Positions 45,330-55,900 of a DNA stretch of 64,000 nt are shown here, piece after piece. A program made the position numbers and the translations under genes. Within the stretch, counting starts at the first letter, position 1; every line of letters begins with the position of its first letter. The stretch is taken from NCBI GenBank assembly GCA_019279435.1, contig JAAALK010000082.1:75302989-75366988 (forward strand), read 5' to 3'. A model generated the notes under the pieces. The model had not been told where the DNA came from. It worked only from the letters and a program-made list of their open reading frames with translations, and made no database searches. This DNA is from Zizania palustris (taxonomy: Eukaryota > Streptophyta > Magnoliopsida > Poales > Poaceae).

Positions 45330-47792
45330 ATGGATAGAGGCAGCAAAATTCCTCTGTTCGATGGGACAGATTTTGCATACTGGAAGGTGCGCATGGAGGC
45401 TTACTTGTTAAGCCAAGGAAATGCAATTTGGGAGATTGTGGACTCACAATACTCCATCCCCGAGACCCGCACCACTCAAACTGAGAAAGATCAGTACATT
45501 GCCAACTCGAAGGCAAGGAACATACTGTTCATTGGTTTGAGTCGGAGTGAGTTTGATAGGGTGCAGCACCTTAGGACTGCTAGGGAAATTTGGACAACGC
45601 TCACTATTTATCATGAGGGCTCTACTCAGATTAAGGCCAGGCGCCAAAGCACCTACAACCAACAGTATCAGCTGTTTGTGCAGGCACCTGGTGAATCTAT
45701 AGATGCCATGTTTTCGCGCTTTGATGCTATAGTGAGTAACTTGCGATCCAACGGGACGCTTGCTTACAGTGATCACGATAGGGCTATCAAGCTTCTCTAT
45801 GCTCTTGACCGTAGCATATGGGAGGTGAAGATATCCAGCATTGAGGAGTCCACAGGCTATGACACATTGACCTGTGACGAACTCTTTAGCAAGCTGAAGT
45901 CCACAGAGATTGCCAAGGCATCTCTTGCAGTGCACAGAAGCTCTTTGCCACAGCCATTGGCATTGGTTTCTAGCACTAGCCGTGGCATCACTGCAGAACC
46001 AAGCACATCAGGCACTTGTGTTCTTGCAGATGGTTTTGCTTTGTCCTCCCTGGTCTCCGTCACAAAGGAGCAGGTGGATACTCTAGCTGATGATGAGCTT
46101 GCTCTCATTGCCCGGAGGTTCACCCGCTTTCATCATGAGAGACGGGATCAGAGGAGAAGTGGTTTTAGTGGCTGCTATGAATGTGGCGACACCTCTCACA
46201 TCAAGGCTAATTGCCCCAAGGTCAAAAAGAGAGATGAGAGTGACCGCCCTAAATTCCACAAAAAGGAGAGGAAGCCCTTTGTGAAGGGCAAGCGCGGCAA
46301 GATGGCTAAGAAAGTAGCCAAGGCCGCTTCCAGAGCTTTTGTTGCTGCTCTCAGCGACATCGACACTTCCTCAACTGAGGAGTCGAGCTCTGAGGAGGAG
46401 GAGTCCCCAAGGAAGGAGGACAAGAAGGACAAGAAGGGACGTGACTTCACCGGCCTTTGCTTCATGGCCGACAGCGATCACAGCGGCGATGAGCTTGACT
46501 CATCTGAGGTAAAGCTATCATCTGACCAGCTTCTAATTAAATTAGATGAGCTGAATGAAGTAGTGCTTGGTCAGGATAGATTACTTGTGCAAGCCGCTAG
46601 AGAAAGAAAAGACCTTAGACTTAGGCTAGAAAATATGTCTACTGAATATGCCATGCTTAAGTCTAAGTTTGATGATGCTGAATGTGAGTCTTGTTCTGTT
46701 GTCATGGGTGAGCTTGCTCAGTTGCGTTCTGTACATGCTCAAACGCTTTCTGAGCTTGAGACTGCACAGAAGCAGCTTTTGGAGGTGGATTCTAGACCTC
46801 ATGATATTATTGAATGCTTGAACTGTTCTTTATTGCGCGAGAGCATTAATTTACGTGATAAACATGTTCATGATTTAGAGGCTAGATTGGAGAGGGCCGG
46901 TAGTTCTAAGGATGTGCAACCTGTTTGTGACACTTGCATTACCCTTAAGGACCAGCTAGGCACTGCTAGAGAGCGAGCTGAGAACCTCATGTCTGAAAAT
47001 GAATACCTTCTTTCTGTGGTGAATAAATGCACTGAGGGAAAGGGTAGGATGGATTTGCTCTTGGCCAAGACCAAGTTGTGTGCTGACAGAGCCGGGGTAG
47101 CTCTAGGTTTGGGTTTTGAGAGGATAGCTTCAGACAGTAAGTCCAAAACTGTTTTCACCTCTCCCACCACCCTAGAGAAAGAGAGAGCTCTGTTGGACAC
47201 CCCATCAGCCAAAAAGCCTACCCATCCACCAAAGAAAACCACACCTCCTACCAAGAAAAATCCTCCCAAGAAAGCCACTCAGAAGAAACCCAAGGAGCCT
47301 GTGAGAGTTGCTCCTGTGACCCATGAGAGTGCCTCCAGGAGAGTGTTTCACTGTTCTTATTGTCAGCGGGCGGGTCATTTGATTGGTTTCTGTTTCCGTC
47401 GCATCAAGGATGAGCGACGTGCACAGGCGATGAGCTTTCAGGACATGCATTACCCATCTTTAGGTATGCATGAGTCTGAGTATTACTCTCGTCCTGTTTT
47501 CGAGGCTCCTCGTGCTTCTCGGAGAGGTTTTGCTCCTCGAGGTGTTCACCATGTTCCATATGGTGGTAGACCTCGGGCGAGTAGCTTTGTACCTCGTCAG
47601 AGTAGGAGACCTCGACATGCTTTGCGTTCTTTGCATGTAGGTAGACCTCGCACTTTGCATCATTCTGATTTTTATGTGCGTAGACCGTCTACTTTTACTG
47701 TGCCTACTACTCGTGTCACTCAGTGCTGGATGCCTCGTCATTATTTTACTCACCCCAGCACTGAGCGATCGAGGCGTTCTTATCATGTGTAG
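45330..47792 (+). CDS. gag: B gag (820 aa)
   Basis: Open from ATG 45330 (MDRGSKIPLFDGTDFAYWK) to TAG 47790-47792. Core gag domain with KVRMEAYLLSQ and ARNILFIGLSRSEFD; zinc knuckle CYECGDTSHIKANC near residue 280; basic run, then acidic Ser/Glu stretch; coiled coil with CxxC pairs (CESC, CLNC, CDTC); second knuckle CSYCQRAGHLIGFC; Arg/His-rich tail. The pol frame continues in register after the TAG, so gag-pol could be made by reading through this stop. Clearly related to the A and D gags but divergent. Confidence 0.93.
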   Translation: MDRGSKIPLFDGTDFAYWKVRMEAYLLSQGNAIWEIVDSQYSIPETRTTQTEKDQYIANSKARNILFIGLSRSEFDRVQHLRTAREIWTTLTIYHEGSTQIKARRQSTYNQQYQLFVQAPGESIDAMFSRFDAIVSNLRSNGTLAYSDHDRAIKLLYALDRSIWEVKISSIEESTGYDTLTCDELFSKLKSTEIAKASLAVHRSSLPQPLALVSSTSRGITAEPSTSGTCVLADGFALSSLVSVTKEQVDTLADDELALIARRFTRFHHERRDQRRSGFSGCYECGDTSHIKANCPKVKKRDESDRPKFHKKERKPFVKGKRGKMAKKVAKAASRAFVAALSDIDTSSTEESSSEEEESPRKEDKKDKKGRDFTGLCFMADSDHSGDELDSSEVKLSSDQLLIKLDELNEVVLGQDRLLVQAARERKDLRLRLENMSTEYAMLKSKFDDAECESCSVVMGELAQLRSVHAQTLSELETAQKQLLEVDSRPHDIIECLNCSLLRESINLRDKHVHDLEARLERAGSSKDVQPVCDTCITLKDQLGTARERAENLMSENEYLLSVVNKCTEGKGRMDLLLAKTKLCADRAGVALGLGFERIASDSKSKTVFTSPTTLEKERALLDTPSAKKPTHPPKKTTPPTKKNPPKKATQKKPKEPVRVAPVTHESASRRVFHCSYCQRAGHLIGFCFRRIKDERRAQAMSFQDMHYPSLGMHESEYYSRPVFEAPRASRRGFAPRGVHHVPYGGRPRASSFVPRQSRRPRHALRSLHVGRPRTLHHSDFYVRRPSTFTVPTTRVTQCWMPRHYFTHPSTERSRRSYHV

Positions 47793-50700
47793 GCGACAGG
47801 TCGAGGCTTGGAGGGCACGTGGATCATGGACTCCGGTTGTTCGCGCCACATGACCGGAGATGCAAACTGGTTCTCCAGCCTCACAACAACCAAGCAAAGG
47901 GAACATATCACCTTCGGAAACAATCGAAGGAGTAGAGTGAAAGGTAAAGGTGTGGTAAGGATTAACGCAAACTTCACTCTCAAAGATGTTGCTTTGGTTG
48001 AGAACCTGGGATACAATTTGCTGTCTGTATCTCAGTTGCTTGATGAGGGCTTCGAAGTGCGATTTCATCGCGATACTTCGCAAGTGCTCAATTCTGATGG
48101 CGTTGTGGTGTGTAAGATCTTTAGGGTTGGGAGAGTTTTTGGAGCTGATTTTTCAGAGTCGTCTGGTTCTTCTCATTGTCTTGTTGCACATTCGACTTCT
48201 GAGCTTTGGAAGTGGCATAGGAGACTAGGGCATATGAGCTTTGAGTTGCTCGCTCGTTTGAGCGCCCTAGGTCTGATCCGAGGATTGCCCAAGCTCAAGT
48301 TTGAGAAGAATTTAGTTTGCGCTCCCTGTCGACATGGAAAAATGATTGCCGCTTCGCATTCGCCAGTCACCACTGTGATGACTGAACAGCCCGGAGTACT
48401 TCTCCATATGGACACTGTAGGTCCCTCTCGGGTTAGTTCTTTAGGCGGCAAGTGGTATGTACTTGTTATTGTCGACGATTTCTCTCGCTACTCTTGGGTT
48501 TTCTTTCTTGCCAGCAAGGACGAAGTGTTTTCACACTTTCGGAGCTTGGCTTTGAGACTTTTCACTGAACTCCCTGGTGCATTAAAATTCATTCGAAGCG
48601 ATAATGGCACCGAGTTCAAAAATAGTCTCTTTGTTGACTTTTGCATGGAGCATGGCATAGAACATCAATTCTCTGCTCCGCGGGTTCCTCAACAGAACGG
48701 TGTTGTTGAGAGGAAAAACCGCACTTTGGTTGAGATGGCTAGGACGATGCTTGATGAGCATAGGACTCCTAGAAAATTCTGGGCTGAGGCCATGAACACT
48801 GCTTGCTACATCTCAAACCGAATCTTCTTGCGCTCAATTTTAAATTTGACATCTTATGAGCTGCGTTTTGGGAGACAGCCCAAGGTTACTCATCTTCGAG
48901 TTTTTGGCTGTCGCTGCTTTATCCTAAAACGTGGTAACTTGGATAAATTTGAGTCGCGATCTTCTGACGGGATCTTTTTGGGTTATACTACTCATGGTCA
49001 CTCTTATCGTGTTTATAACTTGGAAACTAACACTGTCATCGAGTCATGTGATGTGACTTTTGATGAATCAACCCCCTCTGTTAGTTCTGCTCTTGAACAG
49101 GCAAATGAACACGACATGGAACAGACCTTATTCGAAGAAGAAGATCTCGGAGAATTCGAGGATGATCCCCTACTACCCTCGACATCGACCCCCGAAGCTG
49201 ACCCCGCTTCTACTACTTCGGCACGAGGTCCCGAAGCAACTGCCTCGACATCGGTCATCTTGGACCACTCCAACGCACAAGTTGAGGGGGAGACTGCATC
49301 CCGCCGCGAGGCTCCACATCATGTCCAAAGGATGCACCCTCCCGAGCAGATCATTGGTGAGCTTGATCAAAGGGTAACACGTTCTCACGCTCATTTCACT
49401 AATGCTGCTTTTGTTGCTTCTTTCGAGCCTTTAGATGTTTGTCATGCACTTTCTGATTCTAGTTGGATCAATGCCATGCATGAAGAGCTTGAGAATTTTG
49501 AAAGAAACCAAGTCTGGACTTTAGTTGATCCTCCACCTAATGTTCATTTCATTGGAACAAAATGGATTTTCAAAAACAAACAAGGGGAGGATGGAACAAT
49601 TGTTAGAAATAAGGCTAGACTTGTAGCTCAGGGCTTTTCTCAACTAGAAGGGATTGATTTTACTGAAACTTTTGCACCTGTTGCTCGCCTTGAGGCCATT
49701 AGGATTTTGCTTGCCTTTGCGACATCCCGGGGATTCAAACTCTATCAAATGGATGTCAAAAGTGCTTTTCTTAATGGCTTCATAGGTGAAGATGTTTATG
49801 TAAAACAACCCCCTGGTTTTGAAAACCCCAAGTACCCACATAAAGTCCTTAAACTTCATAAGGCTCTTTATGGACTCAAGCAGGCCCCTCGGGCGTGGTA
49901 TGATAGACTTAAGTCTTTTCTGCTTGAGCGAGGGTATTTGATGGGCTCTGTTGATAAAACTTTGTTTACTCTCAAGCATGGCAAAGATTTCCTTCTAGTG
50001 CAGATTTATGTGGATGATATCATCTTTGGTGGCTCTTCTCATGCTTTAGTTGCCGAGTTTGCAGATACCATGAGCAGGGAGTTTGAAATGTCAATGATGG
50101 GTGAACTCACCTTTTTCCTTGGTTTGCAAATCAAGCAAAGCAAACAAGGTACTTTTGTCCACCAGACAAAGTACACCAAGGACCTGCTCAAGAAGTTCGA
50201 CATGTCCGATGCGAAGCCCCTCGCCACTCCAATGGCTACATCTGTAGCGTTGGACCCTGACGAAGATGGAGAAGCTGTAGATCAGAAGGAGTTCCGGAGC
50301 ATGATCGGCTCCCTCCTCTACTTGACTGCCACGAGGCCGGACATACACTTCGCAGTATGTCTGTGCGCTCGTTTTCAGGCTTCACCACGAGCTTCGCACC
50401 GCCAAGCGGTAAAGCGCATCTTAAGGTATCTCAAACACACCCTTGAATTTGGCATATGGTATTCATCGTCTTCATCTTTATGTCTTAGAGGTTATTCAGA
50501 TGCGGATTTTGCTGGGTGTAGAATTGATAGGAAGAGTACCTCTGGTACTTGTCATTTTCTGGGTACGTCTCTGGTTTGCTGGTCTTCCCGCAAACAGTCT
50601 AGTGTTGCACAATCGACGGCTGAAGCCGAATATGTTGCTGCAGCTAGCTGTTGCTCTCAGATTTTGTGGATGGTTTCCACTTTGCGGGATTTCGGGTTAG

Positions 50701-50960
50701 ATTATAAGAGTGTTCCACTTTTCTGTGATAACACTAGTGCTATTTGTATTGCAAACAACCCGGTTCAGCACTCCAGAACCAAACACATTGATGTACGGTA
50801 TCATTTTCTCAGAGATCACAATGAGAAGGGTGATATTGAACTTCAATATGTTGATACCCAACACCAGCTTGCCGATATTTTTACAAAACCCCTCGATGCT
50901 TCTCGGTTTGCTTACTTGCGTGGGGAACTTGGTATTTGTCATCCCTACGGCATTTTGTGA
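47793..50960 (+). CDS. pol: B pol polyprotein (protease, integrase, RT, RNase H), intact
   Basis: Same frame as gag, directly after its TAG, and open to TGA at 50958-50960. Protease WIMDSGCSRHMTG at the start; pre-integrase zinc region WHRRLGHMSFEL and CAPCRHGKM; integrase HMDTVGPSR, SDNGTEFKN, GVVERKNRTL (D, D, E); RT with WIFKNKQGEDG, FLNGFIGEDVYVKQPPGF, GLKQAPRAWYDR and QIYVDDIIFGG; RNase H with SDADFAGCRIDRKSTSG and HQLADIFTKPLD. All catalytic residues I can check are present. The first in-frame Met is in WIMDSG, already inside protease, so independent initiation is unlikely; readthrough is the simpler idea. Confidence 0.95.
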   Translation, partial: ATGRGLEGTWIMDSGCSRHMTGDANWFSSLTTTKQREHITFGNNRRSRVKGKGVVRINANFTLKDVALVENLGYNLLSVSQLLDEGFEVRFHRDTSQVLNSDGVVVCKIFRVGRVFGADFSESSGSSHCLVAHSTSELWKWHRRLGHMSFELLARLSALGLIRGLPKLKFEKNLVCAPCRHGKMIAASHSPVTTVMTEQPGVLLHMDTVGPSRVSSLGGKWYVLVIVDDFSRYSWVFFLASKDEVFSHFRSLALRLFTELPGALKFIRSDNGTEFKNSLFVDFCMEHGIEHQFSAPRVPQQNGVVERKNRTLVEMARTMLDEHRTPRKFWAEAMNTACYISNRIFLRSILNLTSYELRFGRQPKVTHLRVFGCRCFILKRGNLDKFESRSSDGIFLGYTTHGHSYRVYNLETNTVIESCDVTFDESTPSVSSALEQANEHDMEQTLFEEEDLGEFEDDPLLPSTSTPEADPASTTSARGPEATASTSVILDHSNAQVEGETASRREAPHHVQRMHPPEQIIGELDQRVTRSHAHFTNAAFVASFEPLDVCHALSDSSWINAMHEELENFERNQVWTLVDPPPNVHFIGTKWIFKNKQGEDGTIVRNKARLVAQGFSQLEGIDFTETFAPVARLEAIRILLAFATSRGFKLYQMDVKSAFLNGFIGEDVYVKQPPGFENPKYPHKVLKLHKALYGLKQAPRAWYDRLKSFLLERGYLMGSVDKTLFTLKHGKDFLLVQIYVDDIIFGGSSHALVAEFADTMSREFEMSMMGELTFFLGLQIKQSKQGTFVHQTKYTKDLLKKFDMSDAKPLATPMATSVALDPDEDGEAVDQKEFRSMIGSLLYLTATRPDIHFAVCLCARFQASPRASHRQAVKRILRYLKHTLEFGIWYSSSSSLCLRGYSDADFAGCRIDRKSTSGTCHFLGTSLVCWSSRKQSSVAQSTAEAEYVAAASCCSQILWMVSTLRDFGLDYKSVPLFCDNTSAICIANNPVQHSRTKHIDVRYHFLRDHNEKGDIELQYVDTQHQLADIFTKPLDASRFAYLRGELGICHPYGIL

Positions 50961-52119
50961 GGGGGAGCTGATTTTAATTGTCTTGCATATGCTCATTATG
51001 TGTGGAATTGCACTTACATCTTTTGCTATTATATGCCTGCTTTTAATTCAAAGAAATCATGACAGCTCAGCTCTAGGAAATATGTCTGGAACATTGATTG
51101 TGCATGATGTTTTATTTTCTAAAAATCAAAACTTGCTCACCGCATAATCTTGTATCTAGCTTGTTTAGGGTGGACTGCTTTTAGCTATCTTGTATCTACT
51201 TGACAGCAAGACACTGTTCCTTGGATGCTAAAATTTGCAACTTGAAAAATTGTGTTCTTATTCATGGATATTCACCAAATATTTCATTTATCTGAATCAA
51301 AATCAAAAATCCATGATTTATCTGGTTTAAAGGAAAAGATCCAGGAGGGTTTGTTTGTCGCACTACTCTATTCTAGACTGCTTACCATTGCACTTTGGTT
51401 TGAACTGGGATAGTGTAGTGTATGCCAAAATCACCGCCTTAAGCTTCAGATGGCTTTCATGCCTAGGCTTGGCCTGATTGGAAAGTATAAGGTGGACAAA
51501 CAAATAACCCCTGGCATTAAGAAAAAGAACAACAAAAATTAATTGATCATCAAGTTTGCTTTCACAGCTCTTTTTGAACAAGACTTGTCTGTCTAAGGGT
51601 AGAACTTGTTAGCTTTGCGCAGTCCTTGCCTTCACATGTCTAGCTGCTTTGATTCAGTGGTGATGCTTTTACTTCAAAATGACAAAATCACATGCCATCA
51701 TCTTGTTTCACAGATTGTTAAATTGAGCTGAGCACATGATCATTTGGGTTAATTTTGGCATATTTTTGCATTATATGTCTTTGCAATTCTATTCATTTCG
51801 CAGCTTTGCATCCTTTGAATGCTCCTTGATGCTTGCATTGCCAAAGGGGGAGAGATTCTGCTATGTTCTCTGCTGCAAGAAGGCATTATTTCTAAAGGGG
51901 GAGAGATTTTTGACATAAAGGGGGAGAAAAATTTGCTCAACTCAGGGGGAGTTTTGCCGAAGGGGCTTTTACTCTTTTGAGAAAGGGGGAGAAAAATTCT
52001 TTTATCAAGTGACATGCTTTGGCTCTTTTCTGAGTTTTTAATGGTCACTTGTGTGCTGAAATTTTTTAAATTTTCTTGAACTTGGATTTGGTTGTCAATG
52101 CACTCATCAAGGGGGAGAT
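50961..52119 (+). other. B 3' non-coding region with polypurine-tract array
   Basis: Seven AGGGGGAG-type tracts: directly after the pol stop (50961), then about 51845, 51895, 51919, 51944, 51985 and the final one at 52110-52119. Conserved block at about 51330-51520. Arm 52091-52109 pairs with 52149-52163. No gene. Confidence 0.85.
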
Positions 52120-54097
52120 TGAGAAACCAAGGGTGGTTTCGGTGTTTGTGATGAGTGATTGACTGGATTTTACCCTCTGTTCGAAGGGTACCTCCGGAGG
52201 GGCTTCGGAGGTGGTACCTCCGAAGGGTGTTCGGAGGTGTGTCACCGGAGTGTGTTCGGTGTTTGCTTGCTGCAGCTGTGCAGCGGAGTGTGCTCGTCGG
52301 AGGGGTCCGACAGTATGCGATGACAGGGTTCGTACCGATGGCTTCGGTACTTTGGGCGGTACACCGGAGTGTGTGCCGGAGGTTGCTAACCCGGAGAGGT
52401 CTCCGGAGTACTGGATACACTTGTCTGCTTGTCGATGGTGCGCAGGGACTTCGGAGGCGACGGACAGGGTTCGAGCCAGGTGAACCTGGGTCAAGCGGGT
52501 GGCTTGATGCCAGGGGAGCGAGGAGCTCTGTCACGGTGGCTGCGAAGGTGGTCTGGGTCGGTCCCCGGGTCGAGGCGTGCCAGGTGAAGGCAGAGAGTGC
52601 GGAGCGTGGCTCCGGCTGAAGGTACTCAGAGACAAAGTCCTCGGAGGTGAGGCACTTCGAAGGTACTCCGAATGGAGTGACTTCGGAGTTGGTGGACCAA
52701 GTCCTCTGTGGAGGCAAGGGATTCGAAGTGTGCTCCGGAGGGAGACACTCGAAGGTGCCCGACGAAGGTCTCAGAAGTCGAGGTGCATCGAAGGCATGGT
52801 CCGAGTGAGGCTCGTCGAGGAGTGTGCTCGGAGTGAGACACTGCGACGAAGTGCTCATGGAATGCTTCATGCGGAGGCCTTGGACGAAGGAGGGACTTCG
52901 AAGGGTGGTACTCCGAAGGTGGGCTTCGGAGTGAGGTTGACTTGAGGTGCTTCGGCCATGCATGGCTTCGGTACACGGACGGACGGTGTTCGAGCTCGGA
53001 GTAGCTGCGAAGCCGTGGTGATCCACTCCGGAGGTGGTGGTGCGAAGGCCCAAGGGCTTTGACGGCTTCGGCTCAAAACCGTCACTGTATCGAAGGTCCT
53101 CTTCGGCGGAGCGAAGGCCAACAGGCTGCAGGCTTCTCGCCGAAGCTTCCGCACCCCTCGCGTGCGAAGGGAGGTTCCAGAAGTCAACACTGTAAAGGCT
53201 GACACTGTCTGTTCTGAAAAAGGCTGACACTGTCCCCTCTGCAGCTGACAGAGAAGCCTCCAAAATAAAGGTGGACTACCTTTTGTACCCCTTAGTTCTG
53301 TAGAGACAAAATGGATGTAAACCCTAGGGGTAAAGTAGTCACTTCCTTAGGATGAAGCCGTGGGCTATAAATATGGGGGCTCGGTAGGTAACATTTAACA
53401 CTTTGAGCATTTACTGTTGAGCTCCTGTAGCCATACACTTCAATTGAATACATCCTGAGAGTTCATTTTTCTGTGTTCCTTGTTCAAGCGGCGAAGCCCT
53501 GTTTCTGTGTGCTTTTGCTTGAGCTCGCGTTGCATACCTCGCTAGCTTTTAGTTCACCGAAGCCTGTCTTGGCGAAGGGTGTTTTTATCGCGAAGTATGC
53601 CTTACAGTGTGCTGTCGCTCTGTGTAACTCGAGGCAAGACCTCGCTGCTTACTAGCGAAGCCCTGTTCTTTTCCCGTAGTGCTTCTTGTGTCGAAGCCCT
53701 TAGCGTGGTCCATTGTGTGTGCGTGTAGACCTTCGGGTACGAAGCCCAGCACCCGTTGCTGTCGCCAAGTACTTGGTCGAAGTCCTCAGAGGGGTGTCCA
53801 CTCTTGCGAAGGGTGAAGTGCGAAGTTTGCTCAAAGCACCCTGTGTGCGGAGCCTGCACTGACTTAGCAGAGTTGGTTTTCGAGGGTTGTTAGTGGAGCG
53901 AAGTCTTCTTGGCTTCGAACTTTTGCTCCTCCGAAGCCTGTGTTCGAAGGTGTCGAAGTACCTCCGAACCAGACCTTCGAAGGCTGTGTTCGAAGCCTGT
54001 TCCGCAGAAGACAGAACAGAACCGAAGGCTAAGTTTTTAGCCCGAAATTTTAAAAGCTCCCATTCACCCCCCTCTGGTCGCCGTTTCCGGTCCAACA
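52120..54097 (+). repeat. 3' LTR of B (1978 bp)
   Basis: Equal in length to the 5' LTR; two substitutions noticed. Followed by TTTAC and the rest of the D LTR. Confidence 0.95.
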
Positions 54098-54413
54098 TTT
54101 ACCCTCAATATTTTTGGGTTAATTTCGAATTAATTTTATTGATCCATGTTTTAGTTATTTAATTAGTATTTTATTTCTAGCATAGAATATTAATATTTCG
54201 AGTTTTATCTAGGTGTTTTTATTTACAGCAGTATTTTATTTAGACTGTCCTTAATATCATTTCTAAGCTAGACAACTTTAATTCCAGTAATTTACTTTGT
54301 TATTATTATTTGTCTGGTTAAGGTCATTCAGGTGTTGGGATTAAAATATAGTTTAACAAGAAATTTTTAGGCACCCATTCACCCCCCCTCTGGTCGCTAC
54401 TTTCGGTCCTACA
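54098..54413 (+). repeat. 3' LTR of D, right part
   Basis: Resumes at TTTACCCTCAATA, matching 37504 onwards in the 5' LTR. Ends CGGTCCTACA, then AGGAC. Confidence 0.92.
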
Positions 54414-54551
54414 AGGACGTAGGCCTATTATCCCTTTGGGGAGGCCTGAACCAGTATAAATCTTCTCTCCCTCTACAAGAACCCTTCGAGGTTCACTCTC
54501 CACACCATATACACATAGAAACCTACTTTAGCTAACGCAATTGCTACAACA
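54414..54551 (+). repeat. C 3' LTR, right part
   Basis: Resumes after D and matches 26983-27118. Ends CTACAACA, then CCTGT (54552-54556), the right target duplication of C. Confidence 0.85.
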
Positions 54552-54682
54552 CCTGTGTTCGGAGTGTGTTTGATACCTCCGAACTAGTCACTTCGAAGGG
54601 TGTGTTTGAAGCCTATTCAGCAGAACATAATTATAAAAGCTCCCATTCACCCCCCCCTCTGGTCGCCTATTTTAGTCCAACA
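54552..54682 (+). repeat. LTR I, piece 3 (Copia B family)
   Basis: Matches the last part of the B LTR (TGTTCGGAG, then AAAAGCTCCCATTCACCCCC and CTCTGGTCGC). Ends GTCCAACA at 54682. No primer site follows, so LTR I is a solo or 3' LTR. Confidence 0.75.
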
Positions 54683-55900
54683 CACGTTCAAGTATAGATC
54701 GCAAATTAAAAATTAGAGTGCTCTTAGCAGAAGAAGTAGTAGGTGACATGATCTACAACAGATTAAATGCAAGGTTCAACACAATGCAATGTTTATTTTC
54801 TATCCACTAAAAGATGTTCCACTATTTTAAATCTAGTCACTTTTCCTCTAATGACTAATAGTGGCACAAGATCCATATTCATTCTAACTCCTAGTGAGCT
54901 TTGGCATCACTGCTAGAAGCTAGTTGACATAGGTAAGCAATACTTTGTTAATCACATCGTATGTGACTCTTGTCTTTGGAGAAGCATCCTATGCTCTACG
55001 CCAACTCTATGCTCCAAGGCCCAAAACCGTTTTGATAGTCTTGTTAAGCAAACCAATACTATGCGTGCAGAATTCTGACCTCCGCCCAACTAGTTAATAT
55101 AAAAGATAGCACCCTGATTTGGTAGACCCACTATCGATGAACAAGAACCTTGGTGGGTGTAGCTATTGGAAAGAGCATCAATACTTAATTTTCTGAAGGA
55201 AAACTATTGTAGCATTGTAACATCCCTAGCACACAAGAAACATATGCAAGAATAGTATAACTGGAACATAAGAAAGCATCATAGACAATCATATTAACTG
55301 TGACATAGCATAGCCATCTTCACATGACGATCTCCATCTCCATGGATCCCATCATTGAGTGTGTGCTCCCGGCCTCCATGAAGAGTACTAGTCTATCTCG
55401 CATAGCCTATACTAATTACATGGGCCGAAGCACCACGAAAACAACATGCAAGCCGTAATAAATTTTACATCAGCCTTGGGCTATAAATAACAATGACACG
55501 CAGGCCATATTTAATTTACATTCATCGCATACATCTTATACATCACATTTATCCAAGGCCATTCCATTCACATCATTCTCTGCAAAACAAAGTTAGGCGA
55601 GAAATCTAAAAGTGACTGGATTCTGGATCTGAAAAACCCGGTTCAACAGGCTTGGAATTTCAAATTCAGGTGGATCGGAACTTCCGATAAATATCGGAAT
55701 ATCAGACAACACCAATTTCTCTTTGTATTGAATCATTATTCGATATTAGAACATCCGATTACCATCTAAAGTTCCAATCCACCATCAGAACTTCCGATTT
55801 GCTGCAGACAGAAATAGATCTAATCTATTTTTCCACCATGTATCTCCATACATGAGGGATCCAAGTCGAACACTACGCATGTAGGCTTTGATACCACAAT
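54683..55900 (-). other. Non-coding stretch, possibly the leader of element G
   Basis: No ORF of note. At 55883-55896 the minus strand reads TGGTATCAAAGCC, close to an initiator-Met primer site, four bases from a TG that would be the LTR edge (55901). Words of the type GAACTTCCGAT recur at about 55678, 55790 and in variant form elsewhere. Could be the 5' leader of a dead minus-strand LTR element; it could also be old intergenic DNA. The stretch 54683-55560 shows nothing I recognise. Confidence 0.35.

Larger units (their letters stand above)
43287..54097 (+). mobile_element. Copia (Sirevirus) LTR retrotransposon B, full length and apparently intact
   Basis: 10,811 bp, flanked by TTTAC (43282-43286 and 54098-54102). 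Both LTRs are 1978 bp and I noticed only two differences (near 44612 and 44759 in the left copy). Gag and pol are open. It is the innermost insertion (inside D, inside C, inside LTR I) and therefore younger than those three. Confidence 0.96.
36221..54413 (+). mobile_element. Copia (Sirevirus) element D, gag only, with B nested in its 3' LTR
   Basis: Flanked by AGGAC (36216-36220 and 54414-54418). LTRs 36221-37819 (1599 bp) and 42000-43286 plus 54103-54413 (1598 bp). Inside: primer site, an intact 917-aa gag, then the 3' non-coding region with polypurine tracts. All of pol is missing: the sequence passes from the gag end straight to the last codons of pol and its downstream region. This matches the TR-GAG class of non-autonomous plant elements. 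Confidence 0.93.
24961..54551 (+). mobile_element. Gypsy-type element C, non-autonomous, carrying nested D, B and rearranged L
   Basis: Flanked by CCTGT (24956-24960 and 54552-54556). Without later insertions its LTRs are about 824 and 831 bp and its own internal part about 4.4 kb. No gag or pol is found between primer site and polypurine tract; the only gene-like content is an antisense ORF (32301-35044). LTR start (TGTTGGGGG), primer site and polypurine tract resemble F and K. The 5' LTR was hit by L and then partly duplicated; the 3' LTR was hit by D. Confidence 0.88.
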
